Below, one piece after another: positions 41,006-50,733 of a DNA stretch of 64,000 bases. Source of the DNA: Terracoccus luteus (lineage in GTDB: Bacteria; Actinomycetota; Actinomycetes; Actinomycetales; Dermatophilaceae); contig NZ_RBXT01000001.1 in the NCBI RefSeq assembly GCF_003635045.1, forward strand, positions 682,001 to 746,000, given 5' to 3'. A program made the position numbers and the translations under genes. Numbering within the stretch: position 1 is the stretch's first letter; every line of letters begins with the position of its first letter. The notes beneath the pieces are model-generated. The model was not told where the DNA came from, did no database searches, and saw only the letters and a list, made by a program, of their open reading frames with translations.

Positions 41006-42103
41006 ATGACCGAGTCAGCGGCGACGGGCGGTGGGGACGTCACCGAGCGGCTGCTCGGGCACCCGCTCGAGCTGCGCCGCCGGGAGGTGAGCGCCGGCGC
41101 CGGCGTCTCGCTGCTGTCGGCCCGCCGGTTCTGGCACGCCCTCGGCTTCCCCGTCGTCGACACCGACGACGAGCTGTTCACCGTCGCCGACCAGGAGGCC
41201 CTCGCCTCCGTCGCCGCCCTCGTGCGCGAGGGCCTGCTCGACGAGACGACCGCCCTGAGCCTCACCCGGGCCTTCGCCCGCTCCACGGACCGCCTCGCCG
41301 GGTGGCAGTCGCAGCTCGTCGCCGAGGCCGTGGAGGCCCGGCTCGACTCGGAGGGCGACGCCCCGGTCCTCGCGTCCGGCGGCGCCCCGGGCGCCGCGGC
41401 GGGCGCGGCGGAGACCCGGGCCGTCCCCGGCCACGAGACGGCCGTCGAGGTGGCCGAGCGCCTTGCGGTGCTCGCCGACCGGCTCGAGCCGCTGCTCGTC
41501 TACGCGTGGCGCCGCCACCTCAGCGCCACCGTGTCGCGCCTGCTCGCCGACGCCGACCCCGAGGCGTACGGACTGACGAAGATGCGCTCCGTCGGGTTCG
41601 CCGACCTCGTCAGCTTCACGGCCCTCGTGCGCCGCCTCAGCGAGCGCGACCTCGCCCGCCTCGTCAGCCGCTTCGAGGCACTCTCGGCCGACGTCATCAC
41701 CGCGCACGGCGGACGCCTCATCAAGACGGTCGGCGACGAGGTGCTGTTCACGACCGTCACCGCCGCCCCGGCCGCCGCCATCGCCCTCGACCTCGTCGAC
41801 GCCATGACCGCCGACGACCTGCTGCCGCAGCTGCGCGTCGGCATGGCCCGGGGTCCGATCGTCTCGCGCCTCGGCGACGTCTTCGGCACGACCGTCAACC
41901 GCGCCGCGCGGCTGACGGCCGTCGCCGGCTCGGGCGCCGTGCTCGTCGACGCCCCGATGGCCCGCGACCTCGCCAGCCTCAGCGGTTTCGAGCTGGACGA
42001 GCAGCGCCGGCGTCAGCTGCGCGGGGTGGGCACGGTGGTGCCGTCCCTGCTGCGACGCGCCCCGGCATCCGGTCGTCGGGTGCCCCGCGACCCCGTCACC
42101 TGA
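41006..42103 (+). CDS. Class III adenylate cyclase, Rv1264-like
   Basis: A 365-residue soluble class III nucleotide cyclase. The N-terminal ~110 residues form a helical regulatory domain (LLSARRFWHALGFPVVDTDDE, then ALSLTRAFARSTDRLAGWQ split by a loop) like the autoinhibitory, pH-sensing domain of M. tuberculosis Rv1264. The catalytic domain shows metal-binding Asp in VGFADLVSFT (near 192), substrate Lys and second Asp in LIKTVGDEVLF (near 235), and the transition-state Asn/Arg in TTVNRAARL (near 295). ATG 41006 follows CATGAT by 6 bases. Predicted to make cAMP. Confidence 0.9.
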   Translation: MTESAATGGGDVTERLLGHPLELRRREVSAGAGVSLLSARRFWHALGFPVVDTDDELFTVADQEALASVAALVREGLLDETTALSLTRAFARSTDRLAGWQSQLVAEAVEARLDSEGDAPVLASGGAPGAAAGAAETRAVPGHETAVEVAERLAVLADRLEPLLVYAWRRHLSATVSRLLADADPEAYGLTKMRSVGFADLVSFTALVRRLSERDLARLVSRFEALSADVITAHGGRLIKTVGDEVLFTTVTAAPAAAIALDLVDAMTADDLLPQLRVGMARGPIVSRLGDVFGTTVNRAARLTAVAGSGAVLVDAPMARDLASLSGFELDEQRRRQLRGVGTVVPSLLRRAPASGRRVPRDPVT

Positions 42104-42169
42104 CCTGCTCTGACTCACCCGGCCCCACGCTCGACCACCCCCACCGTCCCGACCAAGGAGGCTCCTCGG

Positions 42170-42973
42170 ATGCCGACCAGCCCAGCCCTCGTGCGTGTCG
42201 ACCGCCCCGAGGGGGCCGGTCTCGAGCACGTCGCCGAGATCGTGCTCGACCGGCCCGAGGCCCTCAACGCCGTCTCGACCGACATGGCCCGCGCCATCGC
42301 CGCCGCGACGGCGCAGGTGGCGGCCGACGAGTCGGTGCGGTGCGTCGTGCTCAGCTCGAGCAGCGAGCGCGCGTTCTGCGTCGGAGCCGACCTCAAGGAG
42401 CGCAACACGATGAGCGACGCCGACCTCGTCGCGCAGCGCCCGGTCGCCCGCTCGGCGTACGGCGGGGTGCTGCGCCTGCCCGTGCCGGCCGTCGCCGCGG
42501 TCGACGGCCACGCCCTCGGCGGCGGCTTCGAGCTCGCCCTGTCGTGCGACGTCGTCGTCGTCGGCGACGGCGCGACGGTGGGCCTGCCCGAGGTGGGCGT
42601 CGGCGTCATCCCCGGCGGCGGCGGCACCCAGCTGCTCGTGCGCCGCGTCGGCTGGTCGCGCGCCTCGCTCGCCATCTTCACGGCGCAGCGGATGCCGGCC
42701 GCCCGGGCCCTCGAGCTCGGCGCGGTCGACGAGGTGGTCCCGGCGGGCACGGCCCGCGCGCGGGCGCTCGAGCTGGCGGCGACGATCGCCGCGAACTCGC
42801 CGGTGGCGCTGCGCCAGGCCAAGCGGGCGATGCGCCTCGGCTCGGGCGTCGACCTCGAGACCGGCCTCGAGGTGGAGGACGCGTGCTGGCGCGCGACCGC
42901 CTTCTCCGGCGACCGCCGAGAGGGCGTGGCCGCCTTCGCCGAGAAGCGCCGGCCGCAGTGGCCGGGTCGGTGA
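42170..42973 (+). CDS. Enoyl-CoA hydratase/isomerase
   Basis: A 267-residue crotonase-fold enzyme that hydrates enoyl-CoA intermediates. The oxyanion-hole segments are AFCVGADLKE near residue 66 and HALGGGFELALSCD near 113, and the second catalytic region is PEVGVGVIPGGGGTQLL near 140. A strong AAGGAGG ribosome site lies at about 42155-42161. The stop falls in the first copy of a 12-bp tandem repeat. Exact substrate unknown. Confidence 0.92.
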   Translation: MPTSPALVRVDRPEGAGLEHVAEIVLDRPEALNAVSTDMARAIAAATAQVAADESVRCVVLSSSSERAFCVGADLKERNTMSDADLVAQRPVARSAYGGVLRLPVPAVAAVDGHALGGGFELALSCDVVVVGDGATVGLPEVGVGVIPGGGGTQLLVRRVGWSRASLAIFTAQRMPAARALELGAVDEVVPAGTARARALELAATIAANSPVALRQAKRAMRLGSGVDLETGLEVEDACWRATAFSGDRREGVAAFAEKRRPQWPGR

Positions 42974-43017
42974 CGGCGACGGTGACGGCGCTGGTGACGG
43001 CGCTGGTGACGGCGCTG
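42970..43017 (+). repeat. 12-bp tandem repeat
   Basis: Three exact copies of GTGACGGCGCTG (42982-42993, 42994-43005, 43006-43017), preceded by a near copy at 42970-42981 that contains the stop of the enoyl-CoA hydratase gene. A length of 12 would keep reading frame, but the repeat is outside the coding sequence apart from its first bases. Confidence 0.8.
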
Positions 43018-43115
43018 GACACGTCGCTCGTGACAGTGGTGACACGGCGACGGCGAGGGGTGCTGTGCGCCCCGGACGGCGGGGCTAGGCTCTCGGAGTC
43101 AGGGGGCGACAAAGA

Positions 43116-43814
43116 GTGACGACCAGGACGGATCACATGACGCGTGTTCTCCTCGCCGAGGACGACCCGGCGATCTCCGAGCCGCTCGCGAGGGCGCTGC
43201 GGCGGGAGGGCTACGAGGTCGACGTCCGCGAGGACGGCGCCGCGGCCCTCGAGGGGGCCAAGGAGAACCCGGACCTCGTCCTGCTCGACCTCGGGCTGCC
43301 GCTCGTCGACGGGCTCGAGGTGTGCCGCCGCATCCGCGCCGAGGGCCGCACCATCCCCGTCCTCATCCTCACGGCCCGGGCCGACGAGGTCGACACGGTC
43401 GTCGGGCTCGACGCCGGGGCCGACGACTACGTCACCAAGCCGTTCCGCCTCGCCGAGCTGCTCGCCCGGGTGCGGGCGCTGCTGCGGCGCACGCCGACCG
43501 ACGCGCCCCCCGGTCCCGAGCTCATGCGCATCGACTCCGAGGGGCGCCGCGCCTGGTTCAAGGGCGAGGAGCTGCAGCTCACGGCCAAGGAGTTCGACCT
43601 GCTGCGGGTGCTCGTGCGCGAGCAGGGCAAGGTCGTCTCGCGTGAGCAGCTCATGCGTGAGATCTGGGACACCGCGTGGTTCGGCTCGACGAAGACCCTC
43701 GACATGCACATCTCCGTGCTGCGGCGGAAGCTCGGTGACGACGCGACGTCGCCGCAGTACATCGCGACCGTGCGCGGGGTCGGCTTCCGGTTCGAGCGCC
43801 TCGGCGCGGACTGA
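43116..43814 (+). CDS. OmpR-family response regulator
   Basis: A 232-residue two-component regulator. The receiver domain has acidic pair EDD near residue 15, phospho-acceptor Asp in LVLLDLGLP near 57 and Lys in DDYVTKPF near 108; the C-terminal winged helix contains LTAKEFDLLRVLV and the VRGVGFRF end. GTG 43116 is favoured by AGGGGG at 43101-43106 and TAGGCT at 43086-43091; ATG 43137 is an alternative. The histidine kinase gene starts 2 bases after its stop. Confidence 0.93.
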   Translation: MTTRTDHMTRVLLAEDDPAISEPLARALRREGYEVDVREDGAAALEGAKENPDLVLLDLGLPLVDGLEVCRRIRAEGRTIPVLILTARADEVDTVVGLDAGADDYVTKPFRLAELLARVRALLRRTPTDAPPGPELMRIDSEGRRAWFKGEELQLTAKEFDLLRVLVREQGKVVSREQLMREIWDTAWFGSTKTLDMHISVLRRKLGDDATSPQYIATVRGVGFRFERLGAD

Positions 43815-43816
43815 CC

Positions 43817-44845
43817 GTGCGGGCGCTGCTCGACCGGCTGGCGACGGTGACCGCCGCGGCCACGGCGGTCTTCACGGCGGTCTTCTCCGGGGCGGTTTTC
43901 TGGTACTTCCTCTCCGAACAGCCCGAGGTCGTCGGCGAGTGGGCTGACCAGGAGCCCCTCAGCCAAGCGGCCAAGGGGGCGGGCGTGGTGCTCGCCGTCG
44001 CGGCGCTCGCTGGTCTCGCGGCCTGGTCGGTGACGGCCTCCCAGCGCCGTCGCGGCACCGAGGCGGCGGCCGACCTCGTCGACCTCGCCTCACGGTTCGC
44101 GACGGGCGAGACGCGCCTCATGCCGGTGCGCTCGGGGGTGCGCGAGATCGACCGGGTCTCCGACGTCATCACCCGGCGCTCGCACGACATGACGAAGTCG
44201 CTCGCGGCCGAGCGCGACTTTGCCGCCGACGCCTCCCACCAGCTGCGCACCCCGCTCACCGCGCTGCTCATGCGCCTCGAGGAGATATCGGTCACCGAGG
44301 ACGTCGACGCGGTGCGCGAGGAGGCGACGATCGCCATCGCCCAGGTGGAGCGCCTGACCCGCGTCGTCGACGACCTCCTCGGCCGCGGCCGGGCCGGGGG
44401 CGGCCCCGCGCCGGCGGTGTCGCTCGACTCCGTCATCGCCGCCCTGCAGCGTGAGTGGCAGCCCGCGTTCGAGCAGGCGCGGCGCTCGGTGCGGGTCCGG
44501 GGGGAGCGCAGCCTCTTCGTCCGCTCGACCCCGGTCGCGCTGTCGCAGGTGCTCTCCACCCTGTTCGAGAACAGCCTCGTGCACGGCCGCGGCACCGTCG
44601 ACGTGCACGCCCGCCGCTCCGGGCCGTCGGTCGTCGTCGAGGTGAGCGACGAGGGTGACGGGGTCGCGCCCGCCATGGCGCCGCACATCTTCGAGCGCTC
44701 GGTCAGCAGCGGCACCGGCGGCAGCACCGGCCTCGGCCTCGCCCTCGCCCGTGACCTCGCGGAGTCCAACGGCGGCCGCCTCGACCTCGTCCAGGCCCAG
44801 CCCGCCCGGTTCGCCCTCTTCCTCTCCGAGGCCCGCGACGAGTGA
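43817..44845 (+). CDS. Sensor histidine kinase
   Basis: A 342-residue membrane kinase with two N-terminal transmembrane helices (about 8-30 and 55-75), a linker, an H-box DASHQLRTPLTAL (His near 140), an N-box in FENSLVHG near 252, G1 in DEGDGV and G2 in GLGLALARDLAE. The periplasmic loop between the helices is short (~25 residues), so it probably senses a membrane or intracellular cue. GTG 43817 follows the regulator stop by 2 bases. The signal is unknown. Confidence 0.92.
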   Translation: MRALLDRLATVTAAATAVFTAVFSGAVFWYFLSEQPEVVGEWADQEPLSQAAKGAGVVLAVAALAGLAAWSVTASQRRRGTEAAADLVDLASRFATGETRLMPVRSGVREIDRVSDVITRRSHDMTKSLAAERDFAADASHQLRTPLTALLMRLEEISVTEDVDAVREEATIAIAQVERLTRVVDDLLGRGRAGGGPAPAVSLDSVIAALQREWQPAFEQARRSVRVRGERSLFVRSTPVALSQVLSTLFENSLVHGRGTVDVHARRSGPSVVVEVSDEGDGVAPAMAPHIFERSVSSGTGGSTGLGLALARDLAESNGGRLDLVQAQPARFALFLSEARDE

Positions 44846-44934
44846 CCCCCCGTCCGGGCCGGCACTACCGGTCCGGATGCCGCGCGGCCACCTCCGAAGC
44901 GGGCGGTTTCGCCCCGCGCGGGTATCGTCGGCGT

Positions 44935-45582
44935 GTGAGGCGGTTCGGCGAGTTCCTGTTCGTGCGCCACCGGCACAACTGGCTGCTGCTGCTCCGGTTC
45001 GCGCTGGTGGGTGCCTCCGGCGTCCTCGTCAACCTGCTGACGCTCGTGCTCGTCAAGCGCCTCGGCCCGCCGACGGAGGACCCCCTCTTCGGCCTCCCTC
45101 TCACCGAGTTCAACGTGCGGTGGTACCACGTCTACTCGACGGTGGCCTTCGTCGTGGCCAACCTCTGGAACTTCCAGCTCAACCGCACCTACACCTTCCG
45201 CAGCGCCCGCCACGCCGGCTGGTGGCGCGAGTACGGCCCCTTCTTCGCCGTCGGCCTCGCCGGCCAGTTCGTCGGGCTGCTCCTGCTCACCGCCCTCATG
45301 CACCGCGGGTCGCCGCTGTCGCTGCCGACCGGCATCCTCGACGGCTCGACCGGGCTGCGCACCCGGCTCTACTGGGCCCAGCTCATCGTCATCGCCGTCG
45401 TCACGCCGGTCTCGTTCGTGCTCAACAAGGTGTGGACCTTCGCCGCCGTGCGGGCCCACCACCCCGACCTCGCCGACCCCAGCCACACGGACGAGGTGCT
45501 CGCCGAGGCGGGGGTCCCGGCGCACGACCCCGCGCCCACCTCCGCCGCGCCCGCGCCCGTGCGGCGGAACCGCGCCCGCTGA
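44935..45582 (+). CDS. GtrA family membrane protein
   Basis: A 215-residue GtrA-type protein with four transmembrane helices; the family is thought to flip polyprenyl-linked sugars for cell-surface glycosylation. Key segments are FALVGASGVLVNLL near residue 25, FVVANLWNFQLNRTYTF near 74 and SFVLNKVWTF near 162. GTG 44935 follows TATCGT (44923-44928) by 6 bases; an in-frame GTG at 44842 would overlap the kinase stop by 4 bases and add 31 residues. A GtrA gene next to purK is also found in M. tuberculosis (Rv3277). Confidence 0.9.
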   Translation: MRRFGEFLFVRHRHNWLLLLRFALVGASGVLVNLLTLVLVKRLGPPTEDPLFGLPLTEFNVRWYHVYSTVAFVVANLWNFQLNRTYTFRSARHAGWWREYGPFFAVGLAGQFVGLLLLTALMHRGSPLSLPTGILDGSTGLRTRLYWAQLIVIAVVTPVSFVLNKVWTFAAVRAHHPDLADPSHTDEVLAEAGVPAHDPAPTSAAPAPVRRNRAR

Positions 45583-45612
45583 CCGGCCCGGCCGTCGGTA
45601 GGCTGCCGTCAC

Positions 45613-46815
45613 GTGAGCGCGTCGAGCCGCCCCCAGCGGGCCCCCGGAGGTTTCCCCGTCGTCGGCGTCGTGGGCGGCGGCCAGCTGGCCCGCATGATGC
45701 AGGGCCCGGCCGTCGAGCTCGGCGTCACCCTCAGCATCCTCGCCGAGAGCGACTCCGCCGCCGCGGCGCTCGCGGTGCCCAGCGCCCCCGTCGGTGAGCA
45801 CACCGACGTCGAGGCGCTGCTCGCCTTCGCCCGCGACTGCGACGTCGTGACCTTCGACCACGAGCACGTCCCCCAGGAGGCGCTCGCGCGCCTCGCCGCG
45901 GAGGGCGTCGTGCTGCATCCGACCCCCGACGCGCTGCGCCACGCCCAGGACAAGCTGGCGATGCGCGAGCGGCTCACCGACCTCGGCGTCGCCTGCCCCC
46001 GCTGGGCCCGGGCCACGACGGCCGAGGAGGTCACCGCCTTCGCCGCCGAGGTCGGGTGGCCCCTCGTCGCCAAGACCCCGCGCGGCGGCTACGACGGCAA
46101 GGGCGTCCTGGTCGCGCACTCGGTCGACGACCTCGCCGACTGGCTCTCGGGGGTCGGCTCCCCGGGGCCGGTGCAGGACGGCATCCTGCTCGAGGAGAAG
46201 GTCGCCTTCCGCCGCGAGCTCGCGGTGCTGCTCGCCCGCAGCCCCTCCGGGCAGGCGGCGGCGTGGCCGGTCGTCGAGACGGTTCAGGTCGACGGCGTGT
46301 GCACCGAGGTGCTCGCCCCCGCGCCCGACCTCGACGACGAGCTCGCCTCTGTCGCGACGGAGGCGGCGCTGCGCGTCGCCGGCGCGCTCGGGGTCACCGG
46401 GGTGCTGGCCGTCGAGCTCTTCGAGGTGACCGACGCGTCCGGCCGCCCCGCCTACGTCGTCAACGAGCTCGCCATGCGCCCGCACAACAGCGGCCACTGG
46501 TCGATGGACGGCGCTGTCACCGGCCAGTTCGAGCAGCACCTGCGGGCGGTGCTCGACCTGCCGCTCGGCGACCCGCGACCGCGAGCTCCGTGGACCGTCA
46601 TGGCCAACGTCCTCGGCGGCGACTACCCCGAGCTGTACCCGGCCTACCGGCACATCATGGCCCGCGACCCCGGCGCCAAGGTGCACGTCTACGGCAAGGG
46701 CGTGCGGCCGGGCCGCAAGATCGGCCACGTCAACGTCAGCGGGCCCGACCTGGCGCAGGCGCGCGAGCGCGCCGGCCACGCGGCCGACTACCTCCGAGGA
46801 GTGATCACCGAGTGA
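45613..46815 (+). CDS. purK: N5-carboxyaminoimidazole ribonucleotide synthase
   Basis: A 400-residue ATP-grasp enzyme that makes N5-carboxyaminoimidazole ribonucleotide from AIR, bicarbonate and ATP in purine synthesis. [12 protein letters not shown] near residue 18, [11 protein letters not shown] near 155 and [12 protein letters not shown] near 290 are characteristic. GTG 45613 follows TAGGCT (45599-45604) by 8 bases. It overlaps purE by 4 bases. Confidence 0.96.
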   Translation: MSASSRPQRAPGGFPVVGVVGGGQLARMMQGPAVELGVTLSILAESDSAAAALAVPSAPVGEHTDVEALLAFARDCDVVTFDHEHVPQEALARLAAEGVVLHPTPDALRHAQDKLAMRERLTDLGVACPRWARATTAEEVTAFAAEVGWPLVAKTPRGGYDGKGVLVAHSVDDLADWLSGVGSPGPVQDGILLEEKVAFRRELAVLLARSPSGQAAAWPVVETVQVDGVCTEVLAPAPDLDDELASVATEAALRVAGALGVTGVLAVELFEVTDASGRPAYVVNELAMRPHNSGHWSMDGAVTGQFEQHLRAVLDLPLGDPRPRAPWTVMANVLGGDYPELYPAYRHIMARDPGAKVHVYGKGVRPGRKIGHVNVSGPDLAQARERAGHAADYLRGVITE

Positions 46816-47390
46816 GCAACCAGCCTGCGACCGTCCCGTCGACGCCCGCCGAGGATGCCGGTGGCCGCGCCCCGCTCGTCGGCATCGTCATGGGCAGCGA
46901 CAGCGACTGGCCCGTCATGCGCGAGGCCGCCCGCGCGCTCGACGAGCTCGGCGTCGCGTACGAGGCCGACGTCGTCTCGGCACACCGCATGCCGACCGAG
47001 ATGATCGCGTACGGCGAGGGGGCCGCGGGGCGGGGGCTGCGGGTCATCGTGGCCGGCGCCGGCGGCGCGGCCCACCTGCCCGGCATGCTCGCGGCGGTGA
47101 CGCCGCTGCCCGTCGTCGGGGTGCCGGTGCCGCTCCAGTACCTCGACGGCATGGACTCGCTGCTCTCGATCGTGCAGATGCCCGCGGGCGTGCCCGTCGC
47201 CACCGTGTCGATCGGCGGGGCCCGTAACGCCGGTCTGCTCGCGGCCCGCATCGTCGGCGCGGGTGAGGGCGCCGAGGCGGCCGCCCTGCGCGAGCGCATG
47301 GTCGCCTTCCAGGCGTCGCTGCGAGACCAGGCCCACGCCAAGGGCGCGGCCCTGCGCGCGGAGGTGGCACGGGGTCTCGACGCGGGCTGA
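46812..47390 (+). CDS. purE: N5-carboxyaminoimidazole ribonucleotide mutase
   Basis: A 192-residue class I PurE that rearranges N5-CAIR to CAIR. The active-site GSDSDWPVM near residue 28, SAHRMP near 58 and the GGAAHLPGM loop near 89 are intact. The first ~20 residues are a low-complexity extension. GTG 46812 overlaps purK (GTGA). Confidence 0.96.
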   Translation: MSNQPATVPSTPAEDAGGRAPLVGIVMGSDSDWPVMREAARALDELGVAYEADVVSAHRMPTEMIAYGEGAAGRGLRVIVAGAGGAAHLPGMLAAVTPLPVVGVPVPLQYLDGMDSLLSIVQMPAGVPVATVSIGGARNAGLLAARIVGAGEGAEAAALRERMVAFQASLRDQAHAKGAALRAEVARGLDAG

Positions 47391-47426
47391 CCGGTCGGCG
47401 GACGGTGCGCGGCGGCCCGTCGTGCG

Positions 47427-47906
47427 TCAGCCGGTGACGGCGTCGGCGCCGTCACCCGGCCGCAGGCGCGGGTACTCGATCTTCGGGCACGTGTCCATGA
47501 CCACCGTGAGGCCGGCCGCCTGGGCCCGCCGGGCGGCCTCCTCGTCGACGACGCCGAGCTGCAGCCACAGCGCCTCGATGCCGAGTCGCTCGCGCTGCTC
47601 GATCGCCTCGTCGACGACGGCCCCGACGCGGTCGCTGTTGACGAAGCAGTCGACGACCTTGACCACTGTGCCGTCGGGGATCTCCGAGAGCGACCGCACG
47701 CCCGGCGCGCCGTGCACCGTCGCCCCGCTCGGGTGGACCGGGAGCAGCCGCATGCCGAGCTCGCGTTGCAGCCACAGGGAGACCGAGTAGGCGGTGCGGT
47801 CGGGGTTGGCGCCGAGGCCGACCACGGCCCACGTGGCCGGGGTCATGAGCAGGTCGCGGATGTCGTCGGGGTCGTTGTGACGGGTCGTCGCGGGGGTGGT
47901 CGTCAT
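47427..47906 (-). CDS. CoA-binding domain protein
   Basis: A 159-residue YccU-like CoA-binding protein with a Rossmann fold. WAVVGLGANPDRTAYSV near residue 26 is the dinucleotide-type loop, and LWLQLGVVDEEAA and VMDTCPKIEY near the end are family hallmarks. ATG 47906 follows CAGAGT by 6 bases on the reverse strand. Function unknown; it converges with purE. Confidence 0.9.
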   Translation of the reverse strand: MTTTPATTRHNDPDDIRDLLMTPATWAVVGLGANPDRTAYSVSLWLQRELGMRLLPVHPSGATVHGAPGVRSLSEIPDGTVVKVVDCFVNSDRVGAVVDEAIEQRERLGIEALWLQLGVVDEEAARRAQAAGLTVVMDTCPKIEYPRLRPGDGADAVTG

Positions 47907-48048
47907 CCCCTCACTCTGGCACGGGGCAGCGGGACCCGGGCCGGGTGCGGCCGACGAAGAGGCGTCGCACGCGACGCGGCCCGGAGGTTCAACCCGGAGC
48001 AGAGCCGGGCGCCCGGCGGCCGTCGCGGGCGCGTGTGAGGATGGACGG

Positions 48049-49068
48049 ATGAGATTCGGAGTCTTCATCCCGCAGGGCTGGCGCATGGACCTCGTCGGCA
48101 TCGAGCCCGACCGGCACTGGGAGACGATGTCGTCCCTCGCCACCCACGTCGACCAGGGCGACGCGTTCGAGTCGATCTGGGTCTACGACCACTTCCACAC
48201 CGTGCCGGAGCCGTCGGCCGAGGCGACCCACGAGGCGTGGACCCTCATGGCCGCCTACGCCGCGTCGACCTCGCGCGTCCGGCTCGGCCAGATGTGCACG
48301 TGCATGGCCTACCGCAACCCCGCCTACCTCGCCAAGGTCGCCGCCACCGTCGACGTCGTCTCGGGTGGCCGCGTCGAGATGGGCATCGGGGCCGGCTGGT
48401 ACGAGCACGAGTGGCGTGCCTACGGCTACGGCTTCCCCGCCGCCCGCGACCGCCTCGGCGCGCTGCGCGAGGGGGTGCAGGTCTTCCGCGACATGTGGAC
48501 CACCGGCAGCGCCACCCTCGACGGCGAGTACTACCAGGTCGACGGCGCCCTCTGCGCGCCCCGCCCCCTGCAGGGCACGACGGCTCCCGGGAGCGCTCTC
48601 AACGGCATCCCCATGTGGGTGGCCGGGGGCGGCGAGAAGGTGACCCTCAAGATCGCGGCGCAGTACGCCGACTACACCAACTTCGACGGCACCCCCGAGG
48701 TCTTCGACCGCAAGAGCGAGCTGCTGCGCGGCCACTGCGACGCCCTCGGCCGCCCGTTCGAGGAGATCGTGCGCTCGGCCAACTACAACGTCGTTATCGG
48801 CGAGACGCAGGGCGACGTCGACGACCGGCTCGCGTCGTACGGCGAGATGCTGCGCCGCGGCGGTCTCGCGGACACCAAGGTCGACGAGCAGGTGGCGTCG
48901 CTGCGCAGCCAGCCGCTCGTCGGTACGCCCGAGCGCATCACCGAGACCCTGCGCGACATGGAGTCGCGCGGCATGACGTACGCGATCACGTACTTCGCCG
49001 AGGCGGCCTACGACCGCTCGGGCATCGAGCTGTTCGAGCAGCAGGTGGTCCCCGCGCTGCGCGGCTGA
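48049..49068 (+). CDS. LLM-class F420-dependent oxidoreductase
   Basis: A 339-residue luciferase-like monooxygenase fold protein. GVFIPQGW at the start, FESIWVYDHFH near residue 39, RVRLGQMCTCMAYRNPAYLAK split near 80-100, and GRVEMGIGAGWYEHEW near 106 match TIGR03560-like F420 enzymes. ATG 48049 follows GAGGAT by 6 bases. Substrate unknown. It is immediately upstream of the flippase gene. Confidence 0.9.
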   Translation: MRFGVFIPQGWRMDLVGIEPDRHWETMSSLATHVDQGDAFESIWVYDHFHTVPEPSAEATHEAWTLMAAYAASTSRVRLGQMCTCMAYRNPAYLAKVAATVDVVSGGRVEMGIGAGWYEHEWRAYGYGFPAARDRLGALREGVQVFRDMWTTGSATLDGEYYQVDGALCAPRPLQGTTAPGSALNGIPMWVAGGGEKVTLKIAAQYADYTNFDGTPEVFDRKSELLRGHCDALGRPFEEIVRSANYNVVIGETQGDVDDRLASYGEMLRRGGLADTKVDEQVASLRSQPLVGTPERITETLRDMESRGMTYAITYFAEAAYDRSGIELFEQQVVPALRG

Positions 49069-49147
49069 CCGGATGTCGGTGGGCGCGGTCGGCGTGGTCG
49101 GTGTGGTCGGTGCCGACGCCGACCCCGCCGGGCGCTAGGTTCGCCGT

Positions 49148-50674
49148 GTGGCGAGCACCCCGGCGGCGGCGAGCGGGACGCCGGACGGCAACCGTCTCGG
49201 CGCCCACTCGCTGGCCTACCTCGTCGGCACGGCGCTGCAGGGTCTCGGCGTGCTGCTCGTGCTGCCCTTCGCGACCCGGCTGCTGGGGCCCGCCGAGTTC
49301 GGCCGGGTGGCCACGGGCCTCGTTGCGGTGCAGCTCGTCGGCACGGTCGCGGCCGCCGGCCTGCCTCAGGTGCTGCTGCGTGAGCACCACCGGGCCAGCG
49401 ACGGCCCGCGCGCGGCCCGGGCGCTCGCGGGAACGATGGTGCTCGGGGCCCTCGCCCTCGGTGTCGTGGGCATGGCCGCCGTCGCGGCCCTGGGCGCGGC
49501 CGGCCGGGTCGTGGTGGGCGAGTGGCTCCCCGTCGTCGTCGCGGCGGCCGCCCTGACCGTCGTCGTGTCGGGGCAGTCGCTGTCGCGCGCCCGGCTGCGG
49601 CCCTCGGGCTTCGTCCTGCTCGCCGTCGCCTCGACCGTCGGCGCCCACCTGTGCGGGCTGCTCGCGGCCCGGGCCGTGCCCACCGGCGAGCGCTACCTGC
49701 TCGCCTACACCGCCGGGCTGCTCGTGTCGGCCGGCCTCGCCCTGCTCGTCGGGCGCCCGCTGGCGCCGTGGGCGCAGCCGGACCGGGTGCGGGCCGGGCT
49801 GCGGCTCGCGGCACCCCTGCTGCCGCAGGCGGCCGCGATGCTGGCGCTGCTCATGGGTGACGTCCTGCTCGTGCGGGTGCTGCTCGGCGACGTCGCGGCG
49901 GGGGAGTACCAGGTGGCGCTGCAGCTCGGCAACATGCCCTTCGTGCTCGCCGTGGCCTGCTTCAACGCGTGGGCCCCGCTCGTGCTGTCGCACCCTCACG
50001 AGCGGCGCTGGGCCTGGACCGCCGACACCGGCACCGCCCTGCTCACCGTCGTCGTGCTCGGCGCCGCGGGCGTCGCCGCCCTCGCCCCCTGGCTCGTCGA
50101 CCTCGTCACGTCGACCGCCTTCGACCGCGGGGCGGTGTCGGCCACGCTCGCCGTCATCACCGTCGTGGCCGCGGCCTACATGCTCTACCAGGGAGGCTCG
50201 CTCGCCGTGCTCGACGCCGAGCGCACGGGTGCGCTGCTCGTCGCCGCCCTCGGGGCCGTCGTCGTCCTCGTCGTGGCGGCCGTCGTCGGGGTGCGGCTCG
50301 TCGGCCCGGCCGCCGGTGGCGCGGGTGGCGCGGGTGGCGCGAGTGGCGCGGACGACGCCGGTGCCGCGCTCGTGGCGGTCGCCGTGGCCAAGGTGCTCGC
50401 CTACGCGACGCTCGCCGCCCTGACGACCCGCTCGGCCCGCTCCGTCTCGGCGCTGCGCTGGCCCCGCGCGGTGCCCGCCCTGCTCGCGGCGTCGGCCGCC
50501 GTGGGCGCGGCCACCGCGGCGGCGAGCCTGCTCACCGACCCCGGCACGACGGCATCCGGTGCGTCGTCCGGCGCGGTGACCCTCGTGGGCGGCGCCCGCC
50601 TCGTCGCCGCCGCGCTCGTGCTCGTCGTCACGGCGCTCGTGGCGCCCCGCGTGGTGCGCACCCTGCGCGGCTAG
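49148..50674 (+). CDS. Polysaccharide flippase-like membrane protein
   Basis: A 508-residue protein with about twelve to fourteen hydrophobic helices of the MATE/Wzx (MOP) superfamily, which move lipid-linked oligosaccharides across the membrane. The N-terminal FATRLLGPAEFGRVATG and the LGNMPFVLAVACFNAWAPL segment are typical. A Gly/Ala/Ser-rich repeat (9-base unit near 50317-50350) makes a low-complexity loop. GTG 49148 follows TAGGTT (49136-49141) by 6 bases. It precedes a capsule-type glycosyltransferase gene. Confidence 0.88.
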   Translation: MASTPAAASGTPDGNRLGAHSLAYLVGTALQGLGVLLVLPFATRLLGPAEFGRVATGLVAVQLVGTVAAAGLPQVLLREHHRASDGPRAARALAGTMVLGALALGVVGMAAVAALGAAGRVVVGEWLPVVVAAAALTVVVSGQSLSRARLRPSGFVLLAVASTVGAHLCGLLAARAVPTGERYLLAYTAGLLVSAGLALLVGRPLAPWAQPDRVRAGLRLAAPLLPQAAAMLALLMGDVLLVRVLLGDVAAGEYQVALQLGNMPFVLAVACFNAWAPLVLSHPHERRWAWTADTGTALLTVVVLGAAGVAALAPWLVDLVTSTAFDRGAVSATLAVITVVAAAYMLYQGGSLAVLDAERTGALLVAALGAVVVLVVAAVVGVRLVGPAAGGAGGAGGASGADDAGAALVAVAVAKVLAYATLAALTTRSARSVSALRWPRAVPALLAASAAVGAATAAASLLTDPGTTASGASSGAVTLVGGARLVAAALVLVVTALVAPRVVRTLRG

Positions 50675-50733
50675 GCTGACCGCCGACCCGACCGCAGCAC
50701 CAAGAAGCATCGAGCCGCACCGAGGAGGAGCCC

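Noticed and set aside
43651-46779. A 1042-codon reverse-strand open frame, the longest in the window
   Set aside because: It lies antisense to the two-component system, GtrA and purK, has the Arg/Ala/Gly-rich, low-complexity make-up of GC-rich shadows, and matches no family.
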